Shown: positions 48,784-64,000 of the stretch, in pieces
Layout: the number at the start of each line of letters is the position of its first letter
Position numbering within the stretch: position 1 is the first letter of the stretch
Assembly (NCBI GenBank): GCA_013433145.1
Contig: CM024188.1
Span: 9,290,345 to 9,354,344, forward strand
Reading direction: 5' to 3'
Length of the DNA: 64,000 nt
Source: Ascaris suum
Lineage: Eukaryota; Nematoda; Chromadorea; Rhabditida; Ascarididae
Position numbers and translations under genes: made by a program
The notes under the pieces: generated by a model
What the model saw: only the letters and a program-made list of their open reading frames with translations
Told to the model about the DNA's origin: nothing
Databases searched by the model: none

Positions 48784-49170
48784 CTTCTACGTAACGACAA
48801 CAATAGTTGTAAGAATATCCACGATCATGTGCCTTCTGCGACCATATCCACATCAATAATAGTTGTAAGAATGGGAATAATGATAACGATAACAACAGTG
48901 GTGGAAAAGCAGTAATCATAGTAGTAGTGATAATAACAAGGTAGCACTAATAACAGCAGTGATAAGAACAGTGATAATAACGATAAAAATTTTAATAATA
49001 GTAAAAATGATAGCAATAACGTTCCTAGTAAAAGAAGTAATATGATAATAATAATAGAAATGATGATGAAAACAAAAACAAGAGTAATAATAGGAGCGAC
49101 AACAGATTAGTACTGATATTAGTGATAGTAGCAGTGATAACGAGGATAATGACAAAAATAACAGTAATCA
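48784..49170 (+). repeat. Imperfect simple repeat (TAATAA / GATAA type)
   Basis: The plus strand is A-rich with few C, built from variants of GATAATAAC and AATAATAG. The word CAATAATAGTTGTAAGAAT-like occurs twice at the left end (48799 and 48854). The repeat explains the Leu/Ile/Tyr-rich minus-strand frames in this interval, which are not genes. Confidence 0.8.
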
Positions 49171-51029
49171 CAGTAACAATGGTAACAATCGGCAACGTCC
49201 CTTTTAAATCCAAAAAGGTTTTCTTGTAAATAAAGGTTTTCGATGCCATTTCTCTTCCGACAGTTGAAACCACATAAACACCCGGGTTTACCTATCAAGA
49301 TTTTGTTTAGTCCACTGATGTGCATCCTTTTCTTCATGCAGCAATCAGCATCACCAAGAGAGTGTTCCTTCAAGTCGACCACCACTCTGTCATCTTTTCT
49401 TCCCACCGACCGAAAGATGGCGATATATGGATGCAAATTATAATTATTGTAAGAATATTAGGAAGAATAGAAAAGCAGGTGTAGGAGAAGGCCAAAATCA
49501 AAATGGATTTGCCCAATCCGTCATGAGAAGACAGATGCCTACAGGACATGCAGACCACCTGAGAAAAACAGGGAAACTAGGTTACAATCGCACGCAGACT
49601 CGGCAGAATGCCGAATAGATTTATAATAGTTCGTGTAGGTCAGCGCTATGTACGGATTCATGGAGATCCAGGGGAAACGTGAATAAGGATTTTGATTTAT
49701 TGAGTAGTAAAGCTGTTAGGTCTTTAAACTCGGGTGTAAGATGCTGCACTACACCGTATTTTTTGCACCAAAAATGTAGATCTGCTGCTAGGTGACATAT
49801 TTGCGTCATTATCACTCACCTTTTCCCACGTCAATGAAACTTATCGCACAGATCTCTCGTTTATCTGAAATGATCCATGATATGTGCTGTAAATTCTACT
49901 GGGAATCATGAAGACAATCGAAATCGGCGCAGCAACAATAGCATCACAAAATAGAACGCAGCCGTCATTAGCACAAAGCACTGCTGGAGGTCATGCAATT
50001 TACGATAAAAATAGTTGAAAACTACGGTGATGGCTTGCTGCTTTATGATGAAGCATAATTTGATTATGCTCAGACCTCATTGATAACGATTATTCATTGA
50101 CGAGGGAAAAGATTGCCTATCGGCGTAGTTCGAATCTGTCACACAGTGGTCTTGTTTTGTCCTAAAGTCGATCTTATTTTTTGCGTGTCTCCTGTCTTCG
50201 CTTTTTTTCTCTTTTATATTTTGAAACATTGCGCGCAATATTATACGTTTTTTTCGAAACAGGCAGTTTCTGCTCCATGATGCATATGGAACTGCCGGGA
50301 GTTGTGAATGTGTAGTCGTTGTCAGAGTTATGACAATAGAAAGGAAACACCTAACTGCACTATCACACCACTTGTGGAATCCAGATGCAAGTAATTTGCA
50401 GCTGTGGTCTGAAGTAATACCAGAGATATATGAGTATTAAACAGTTCAGAAAAGAATAGTATGTCGTCGATCTCACAGTTTTCTGGTGGACTTATGAAGC
50501 TCATAGTCAGCGTTGTCGGGATTGCAAATGGTCGCTGAAAATCGTTGATTCTAAAACATCAAGAACAAGGAACTCAGAATAACGGTCACCCTACTCAGTA
50601 TCAGGGTCCCGATTAGCAATTCACCTAGGGGGCATTAAAGAGTATCGAAGTGAATTCTGCACGCGTTGACGCCGTCATTACTCAAGATAACACCACATTC
50701 CACGTCTTATAAACTGCTGAGGAAAAAACGGATATAGTGGGCTTTCGAATTTCCTTTTCACTTCGTATAGTTTCCTCTATTCAGAAATGTTTTTGCCGTT
50801 CTGGAAAAATTTTTGCAGCAGACCATGTGTTCACTTCCGGCAAAGTCGATTTGAAAACAGCCAGTGTCATTCACTTTGTCGGATCTTGAAATCACGTTTT
50901 TCTCACGATACGAAAAAATGCCTAGAGTGCAATAGGAGAACTTCTTATTTGTAAGTGTGCTCACTCTCAGTTAAAACCTTTTGTACTGAGGAGAACTGTA
51001 ATAAATTTTGCCGTTGAAGGGGAGAATAA
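49171..51029. other. No gene recognised
   Basis: Frames at 49119-49436 (minus) and 49427-49618 (plus) have no motif. The sequence is otherwise ordinary. Confidence 0.55.
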
Positions 51030-51690
51030 AGTACTTCATTTCGAGAACGCTGAATAGTACAAGCGGTGATAACAGAAACAATAGAAGTTATGACATAAAC
51101 TTTTCTTCAATAAAATAATGGAATGAAGAATAATAATTACACTGTCACAAATATAGTGTTTTCTTTGTACTCGTCTGACAACGTTAATGCAACGCGTCCA
51201 GCAATACAAAATACTATTACAGTGTAGAAGAAAGCAAGTAATGATCTTTGAAAACAGTAAGATCATTGATAACGATAATGAAAGCGGTAAAATCTTTACA
51301 ATAATAACCGTGTCCATAATAAGAATAAAAGTAAAACTAACATTAAAAATATGAGTACTCGCAGTGTTGTTGCTTGGGAGCATTTTCGACCCATTTCCGA
51401 ACAATACGAGTCAGGCAAATGTGAGCACGCCAAGCTGTAAATGAAGATCGCTTGTCTGTGCAATATGGAGGCTATCCGATGATGGTTTTATGAGGTGAAG
51501 CGTCGCAGAAAAAATGAGCTTTACTCACTGTTCAGTGCGCTCACATTGCCTGATCCGAAGCTGCTACCGCTCCTTGAAATTGATTACAGTTTCTGTAATA
51601 GTAAAAACAGCTATGGTAGAACTGATGTATAACGACCATAGTGATATTTACGAATAGATGGTAGTGAATATTAGTAATTATTATTCGCTG
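51030..51690 (+). repeat. Further TAA/GATAA-type low-complexity patches
   Basis: Patches at about 51030-51345 and 51590-51690 have the same A-rich style as 48784-49170 (GATAACGATAATGAAAG, AATAATAACCG). They may be old copies or independent simple-sequence growth. Confidence 0.55.
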
Positions 51691-51905
51691 AGTAGCCAAG
51701 CGAACGGTTGTGTCTTGCTGACAACGACAGTTATGCGTAGTGCTCATTCGGCGTCTCCAGCGCACTGCTCCACGTTTTAGCACTTTACCAACATCAGTGG
51801 TTGAAAAGAAGGGTCGTGTTTCGCACACAATATAGAACTTTGAATAAAATATTACTCCTAATCGCTATCATCAGAAAAACGCGCACAAGTATGTAGACCA
51901 TCACC

Positions 51906-51921
51906 GGGGGGGGGGGGGGGG
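51906..51921 (+). repeat. Poly-G tract (G16)
   Basis: This is an uninterrupted run of 16 guanines, the longest G or C run in the window. Confidence 0.95.
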
Positions 51922-54140
51922 ATATTAGCATAAGCAAATGGAATATTGTGGCTCTGTTCTAAGCGCGAAGAGATAAGAAACTTTTCGGCGAATCCCATTA
52001 AGCCGACAACAATGCAGTTAGGCAGAACAACAAGGTGACGGTACCTTCTTGGAATGCCCCCTAGAGAAGAACTTGTCCTCCACGGCTTTTCGATCATTTT
52101 TCTTTTTCAGCAACGTACACTGATTCATTTAAGCCATTCTTTTCACAGCATTCAACAGTTTTGCGCTAACTGCTAAGCAACTTTCATTGACATCGCTGCT
52201 GCGAACTCACTGATTTTTTTTTTTTTTTGTGATCCATCCGCTTTGTAGTCGCTTCTGCCAAAAATTCAAGCATCACCGTTCCGGCACGACAATAAGCGGC
52301 TACCTTCACTTGTGCAGAATTCCATGCCTTCCTCAACCTACTGTAATACTTTCCCATTCTTATGCGGTCTATTTCTAGCATGACTGATCTGTTCCTTGCA
52401 TTTTAGGATGCAAGTGGTTCGATATCGCCTTGGAATGCCAAATTTTTGTTTCACTCAGTCGTTGTTTATGTGCGGTCGACGAAACGATTTTGGGAGTAGC
52501 ACTCCTATTTTTCATTGATGTGCATCGTTTGGCAACGAAACGGTGTGCTACAAGGGAGTTTGTTTCCATGTCGATGCTGTGCGTATAATCGGTTCGCGTC
52601 TGTGATGTGATGTGCGCCTCTTCATTTGTGTGGTGTGCGACGGCAAAAGCCGTGCAGCAAGCAGCATCTAAGCATCTGATTGCTTGGCCGGGTTCGTTAT
52701 TTTGAGGCTGAGGAGAGTGCCGACGGGTTCCTCGCATAAATTTCCCTTCACAACTTAATCGGCGTGCCGAAATTGCGCGCATACGCTAATGCAATAAGCA
52801 AAGAATTGCACAATTATGATCTCGCCAAGGCATTGCAGAGCGTCTCTTTTACGTCAGCACAAATTCCCTTCAGCGTTCGCACCGCTAAACTCAGAGCTGC
52901 GTTCAAACGATACGTTGTTGACAACGTATAGTTGTTTCCATGTGCTCGCCAAAGATGGATCCGCCCTCCTAAAAGTCGTTCGGAAGGCACTACAGTCAGG
53001 GGCTTCGTTACATCCTTCCAACACTGTGCGAAGTGGTCAACAACAGCTGGAAGATAAACGGTTCACCATAAAGGTTATGCAAAACAACATTCAGCACATG
53101 ACCACTTAGTCCACTTCCACTTGAAACGCTTAGCGTCATCAAACGCGGCGTTACGAGTTATCACAAGACGCTGTGGACTAGAACGCAACCAAGTTTCCAC
53201 TCTTATAAAGTGTCAGCGCTTTAGATAACTGCAGCTCGTTTATAACACGTAGAAGACAGCAGTATGGTTAAATAGGACGGGTTGTGACTGCAAAGTGGGT
53301 AGGACCAGGTCCTTTTATGCGCCTTTGCAAACTTTTGCAGAAGCACATTACGGTGGTGTTGCGTCTGCATGAACGCATGTATGTCTGACTGCCTGATTGT
53401 CCAGCTTCAACGGTGAAGTTCGTAGGTGCAAGTTGCGCCGTATGGCGACCTGCACTGTTCACTTTCATTAACGGTTGTAATTGTCGAGGTATGCGCAGGC
53501 AGTTCCGCACGTGAAGGCTTCATTGTTTTTGTATGTTCAAGCTGCCAATTGGCGTAACGGGTTGAAGAAAAGCTTTACTTTGCCACTCGCCCATCGCACC
53601 TGAGCATGTTCTCACATTTTTGTGTTAGCACACTGCGCAGTTGTTTGAAAAGTTTGCATTCAAGTGCTGGAAGCTAAGACATTAGCTAACGCTATCGTTA
53701 AGTAGAGCACTTTAAAAGTACTTTATTCTTCTACTAACAGCTTTTGTTATGCGCCAATTTGGCGAATACTGCTCAAAGAGCTTGCGCTAATTTTTCTCAC
53801 AGATCACTCGACATAAGAGCCAACAACGATTCCGCAAACGCTCTTTTTGAGGTGGGCATAAAGATTGGGCTTATGTTAAGCGTCAATGTTTGATGCTTTC
53901 GCATTCAGCGCTCGAAAGGGTTTTAAGCGTAATGAGGGTAAAACTCGCGAAGTAATAATAAAGGCCTGGCGTAGCTATTCATTTTGGTTAAAAGCATCAA
54001 GAGGGACTGCTAGTAAACGTGTGAAAAAGTTGGCCCCTGCATCCAGCTTAGAAGGTTTGTTAGTGTTGTGGAAGGGGCGTTGTGCTCTGTTGCGTTTATT
54101 TTCCCTTCTTTTGGGGCAACAGCGTCGACGCTAACTCAAT
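51922..54140. other. No gene recognised; G+C-richer stretch with unassigned open frames
   Basis: Minus-strand frames at 52375-52782 (135 codons, Ser/Thr/His/Lys-rich) and 53268-53510, and a plus-strand frame at 52816-53109, sit in DNA with more G+C than its surroundings. None shows a domain. The 52375-52782 frame is the longest and remains unexplained. A T14 run lies near 52195. Confidence 0.4.
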
Positions 54141-54320
54141 TCTTCAATCGACTAGCCTAATTATTAATCAAAACTTGCGCACCATAATGAGGTACGCGTG
54201 CGTGTGCGTCACACGCTCAGCGCTCCAAATTGTCTCGTTAGCAGCCCATTTTACAGAGAGTGCCGAGCGAGGCTGTAAGCCTAACGAAACGACCACATTC
54301 CACTGCGCACACAATGAAGT
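54141..54320. promoter_or_regulatory. Candidate regulatory island 4 (homeodomain-type sites)
   Basis: CTAATTATTAATCA (54157-54170) joins two overlapping homeodomain-type cores. It is followed by about 150 bases with several CGTG/CACG and GCGC words that are richer in G+C than the flanks. Inference only. Confidence 0.25.
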
Positions 54321-54442
54321 GACATATACAAATCGGCGCTTTCTACATCACTCAAATAAGTTGCGCACTTCAATATTTTGCACGTTAACTCTATGTCGTT
54401 AAGCAGGAGAATAAGCTAAAGGGAAGGTAGGGGTGGTGGAAA

Positions 54443-54455
54443 GGGGGGGGGGGGG
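54443..54455 (+). repeat. Poly-G tract (G13)
   Basis: A run of 13 guanines follows a purine-rich lead of several GGG groups. Confidence 0.95.
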
Positions 54456-55168
54456 TTGGTGAGGACGAACGATACCGATGCCACATCCCACAAAATGCAA
54501 GAATTGCTGTGAAAAAGACAAGTGTCTAGATGTGTGAAATGATTGCTCCGAGTGTGGATTTGGGTTGTACGCCACTAGGCTACAGAAAGTCGGCACTTAA
54601 GCTTTATAGTCACCGGGCCATTTGTCATCATAAAGTGAATAGTTTTTCCACAGCCAATATACATTGCGTTAGATATATTATATCATATTGCGCTGTATAA
54701 TGCTATAATTTTTGTGGATGTAGTGAATAATATTTATAAAGCGCGTTGTACATATTATATCACATTTGCATGTGTTTAAAGCTGCGATAGATTACTAATT
54801 GCATTGATGGAATCGTTGTTTCACTTCTGCAGTTCTTCTCTCCCCTTTCTTCCGACCTTTGCTTATCAAAAAGAGACGTATGCTCTCTGTTTCACAACTT
54901 CCATACTCATCATGGAGGGAAGAGGAACGGGAAGGATAGATGGGGAATTCTGCAGGCCCATATTTTTCTTTGCTATTGATATGAGGTGACCCAAACCCTC
55001 TAAGCAAAATGTTTGTTGGTGTTTTCCTCCCGTTACTGGCTTTGCCACTTAAACGCGTCCACTGTTCAAAGCTAGTGCATGCCTACCGCTTAGTGAAGGT
55101 TAAAGAAAGACTGTGCTAAAGGTTTTCAAGGGTGTCCTTGCCGTCAGTTTCGGCGTCATTCCAAAGCT
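54456..55168. other. No gene recognised
   Basis: A direct repeat of about 17 bases (ATATTATATCANATTTGC-like) occurs near 54676 and 54752. Frames on both strands near 54800-55050 are motif-free. The last 40 bases may extend the transposase relic. Confidence 0.5.
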
Positions 55169-55346
55169 CAGTGGTGGTGCTTTCAACAAGACTTTGTATC
55201 TTCCCACAAGCCAAAAGTTATCTGGATGTGACGCCGAAATGCACCCGTCGCTAACTAGCCTCTCTAAAACCCCAGTTTGGGTCTATTCGACAGTGCACTG
55301 TGGCGCTGTTTCGTGAGCGAAGCCTGCTTTGGCATCACGGTCATCT
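55169..55346 (+). pseudogene. Mariner/IS630-type transposase fragment (dead)
   Basis: One frame reads QWWCFQQDFVSSHKPKVIW, then RRNAPVAN, then NPSLGLFDSALWRCFVSEAC, with three in-frame stops between these blocks. Intact relatives have FQQD-x-AP-SHKAK, a W-x-x-N-x-P segment, SPDLNP-x-D-Y-x-x-W and an LES-x-AC-x-x-H segment in this order and spacing. The Asp of FQQD and the downstream Asp (FD) correspond to the second and third metal-binding acids, 33 residues apart here after an apparent small deletion. The frame is kept across the whole fragment, so decay was mainly by point mutation. The N-terminal half and terminal inverted repeats were not found. Confidence 0.6.
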
Positions 55347-61379
<6,033 letters not shown>

Positions 61380-61439
61380 AGTGATGAAGAAAAGTTGAGG
61401 CAAACGAGAGCGAGCCATTTTTTGAATGGATTTGTTGAG

Positions 61440-61570
61440 CACTAGCAGGCGCAGTATTTATTTTGGGGCGTGCAGCGGACACGCCGAATTAATCAACTTT
61501 AGGGTCTCGTAGGCAAATGAGAGAAATTAAAGGGGTTTCGAGTGGAGTTGACTTGATGAAAGCGGTGGCG
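61440..61570. promoter_or_regulatory. Candidate regulatory island 5 (homeodomain-type sites)
   Basis: GAATTAATCAAC (61486-61497) and GAAATTAAAGG lie 35 bases apart in G+C-richer surroundings containing GCGTGCAGCGGACACGC, a short imperfect palindrome. The style is the same as the other islands. Function is inferred. Confidence 0.25.
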
Positions 61571-64000
61571 CGAATAGCATGCCTTGCCGAGAGACGCAAT
61601 ACGCCCCTCGCAAAAACTCGACTTCAAGTCAAGCTGTTGTAATTTCGGCAAAACTGATTAGAGAGTGCCGTGCTGTGCCTTGAATACGCTTCGCATACTT
61701 ACATTGGCCCTCTCCAAATAGCGTTTCCCTTTGGATCTTCTACAGAACGCCGATTTGAAGAAACACTCCTTCCGTTGCTACCTCCTCTTCTTCTGCTGTC
61801 ATCACTTTATATTATCGTGTGCTCTCATCGAAGGAGCAGATGCTTGAGGTCTGTTAATGATGACATTGTCATGCTCATGTTTAGCATTAAGTATGTTTTA
61901 TCAGAGGAGAGGTAATGAAAAGCGGTGAGAAGGGATTGTAACTAGTTACGTTGACGGTAGTGATACTGCATTCAAATTTCTGAAGTTTTCAAGAACTTTT
62001 TGCGTTCAGGAACCTGAACGAATTCCCATGTGTGCTTGGTGATTACTTGCCATGATTGAGATGCGGAAAGAGTCGCGTGAGGTCGGCACAGAGTTGCAGT
62101 GAAAGAGCATTTTGAGAAAGCTGGAGGCGGAGCTCAAAAAGATGCCAGGCCGCAGAGTTCGGAGTCCGCACATGCTGCGCAGACTTAGTTGAAGCTTAGG
62201 AGGCGATCATTAACAATGTGGTCTTTTCAGACATATTTGCTTAATAGGAAGCTTTTTCCCTATTATACTACTTACCATAGAGCGTGCCGTGATCCATATT
62301 TGAAAAACTAGAAGTTCTAGCACATAGGCTGTCTCCTTTGGTGCCGTGTCGGAGTCGTTCGTTTAGCGAGAGAGGGGTACTTCCTGAATGCAAAGTTGGA
62401 AGTCGCCAAAACGTGCGTTCGCGCTAAACAATCTCGAGGTTGCGAATGGTAATGTTGGTCCAAGCGTTTTGTAAACGTGTATATTTCGTAGCAGCAAGTG
62501 TATGTTCGAGCTTGCAGGTCAACGGCGGCGAGTACGGCTTGCAAGCTTAAGTGTGTTGCGTGTCATCGCAGAAGTTACTCCTCGCACGGCGTCAAGCATC
62601 TAAATAGGCGAGACGCCGTTCCGACACAGCGACACAATTAAAGAGGTTCGTTTTGCGGTGCGGTCTCGCCTTGATGGCTTTATCACGGCCCACATGCATC
62701 CTTCCCATGTATTCCTCATTCCTATCACATGCAGTATTTCTTTCCCTTCGAATTTCAATGCTTGCTTCATCGCTCGAATTATCGCTGAACTTCTTCATTC
62801 ACCGTCCACCCAGAATTGTTCTCTGCAAGTCTCTGAGTGATACCATATGGTTTACCGTTCTAGAATACGATAATTAGATCCATTACGATTAGGTTATGAC
62901 TCTATCGACTGCTTTATCTTTAATTAAGTAGCTTCATTGCGAGTGTAACATCTGAGTAAGGTTTGCTCTGCTTGCAATTCATAAAAAGCGTTACATTGCA
63001 CTTTGACGATTGCAACGGAAAGATTGCATTATTTGTATAACTTCGCTCGCGTTTCTTTTTATTTTCATCCACATACATTATTTCTTCCTCAGGTGCAATT
63101 CAGCCAACTCCGCTTACTGTCCTTCTTCCAGTTGCAAATCGTTTCAGTCAGTCTTTCTTTGGGGACTTAGTGATCATTTTGATCAAATATAGTGAGAGGA
63201 GTTTTCAGCGTTAGTAAATCGATGTTGTTTTCTCTGTAGACCAATGCAACTGATTCTTTCGAATTCATGCCGTTATAATCCTGAACATTGTGCTGAGAAG
63301 TCGCAGATTTCGCACATTATGACAGATTAATTTCAGTGCATAAATTAAAGCCAATCTCGCATATCTGATGTGTTTGTGATTGGCACCGAAATCAAGCTTT
63401 CGGTTTTGGAAGAGAAATGAAAGGCTCAGACAATCACTTCGTGACAATATGGCATCCAGACAGAAAAACTTTTTGAGTTTGTGAACGCAACACACATCCA
63501 GTTAACTTCCAATTAAAAACTATGCAAAACTTTTTTCTTATATGATGTGTGAGAGAAGATCCATAGTCAACCGATGACTTCCGTGCGGGAATTCATCCGT
63601 TTCACCTCCCTGAACCATGATCATATTTTGCGACGTATAGGATTTGAGAATAACTATGAAGTCGTGTTGCATATAGCGGAGGATATGCATTAGAAAAATA
63701 TAGTTTCTGCTGATTGAGAGCATAAATGAGCTCTCCTTCCGTTCTGCTCTCACCTTTCTTTTTTTACGTCCTTCTCAGTTAGGAAAGGAGAGTAAGATAA
63801 TTGCTAGACGAAGTCTGATTCCATGATTTCAGTTAAGGATTTGAGAAACTCGAAAGAACAGTGTGAGAGGAGAGAAGGAAAGACGGTTAAAACGAGAAGA
63901 ATATTTAAACAACTAGATTCCAGCTGAAATTTGCCCAGTTTCCAACTAAAAGTTAGCACTGCTCGTTCCAGTTTTTTGGAGTAACAGTAAAGAAGGTGGG
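61571..64000. other. No gene recognised
   Basis: An inverted repeat AGGCGAGAC (62606-62614) / GTCTCGCCT (62663-62671) encloses 48 bases. Frames at 61670-61915 (+), 62317-62544 (-) and 62592-62877 (both strands) are motif-free. Confidence 0.5.

Noticed and set aside
48825..49273. Leu/Ile/Tyr-rich minus-strand frames that look like membrane segments
   Set aside because: They are translations of the imperfect TAATAA/GATAA repeat in several registers at once.
52375..52782. 135-codon minus-strand frame as a gene
   Set aside because: No domain, no splice evidence and no conserved neighbour; noted in the region entry only.

Overview
This is eukaryotic nuclear DNA, most likely from a nematode. It is moderately A+T-rich by eye, has no bacterial gene layout, and carries one interrupted gene with GT-AG introns of about 0.7-1.6 kb. 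The encoded protein is the mitochondrial (class 2) dihydroorotate dehydrogenase of animals. Two perfect copies of the nematode telomere hexamer (TTAGGC) at 48640-48651 and decayed CR1-like, mariner-like and possibly BEL/Pao-like elements fit a nematode with a repeat-bearing genome, such as a strongylid or hookworm relative. The species assignment is inference.

Layout. Positions 1-4280 hold the last four coding exons of dihydroorotate dehydrogenase (+ strand: 318-428, 1624-1784, 3393-3514, 4177-4280), giving 165 residues of the FMN-binding C-terminal part. The N-terminal exons lie left of the window. From 4281 to 64000 (almost 60 kb) I find no host protein-coding exon that I can name, no tRNA or rRNA gene and no CRISPR array. 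That part is intergenic DNA or a very long intron.

The gene-poor part contains fossils of transposable elements: a non-LTR reverse transcriptase C-terminus at 8027-8206, a longer decayed non-LTR reverse transcriptase at 13791-14705 with a second 3' fragment at 15278-15333, a possible BEL/Pao integrase tail on the minus strand at 8181-8465, and a mariner/IS630-type transposase fragment with three in-frame stops at 55169-55346. It also contains simple and tandem repeats: (TA)78 at 60442-60597, a degenerate ~140-bp array at 46883-47520, a ~22-bp minisatellite at 30500-30845, TAA/GATAA-type tracts near 49 and 51 kb, and five poly-C or poly-G tracts of 11-16 bases. Strong inverted repeats include a 34-bp near-perfect palindrome at 28339-28410, a hairpin at 29494-29547 and stacked stem-loops at 7214-7309.

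Five short islands rich in TAATTA/ATTAAT homeodomain-type core sites (near 11.9, 18.5, 35.1, 54.2 and 61.5 kb) stand out as candidate regulatory elements. A few unnamed open frames (6.5-7.1, 12.9-13.5, 39.7-40.3, 42.0-42.5 and 52.4-52.8 kb) are listed at low confidence. No gene cluster or operon can be described beyond the single enzyme gene, and I saw no convincing new biological system.
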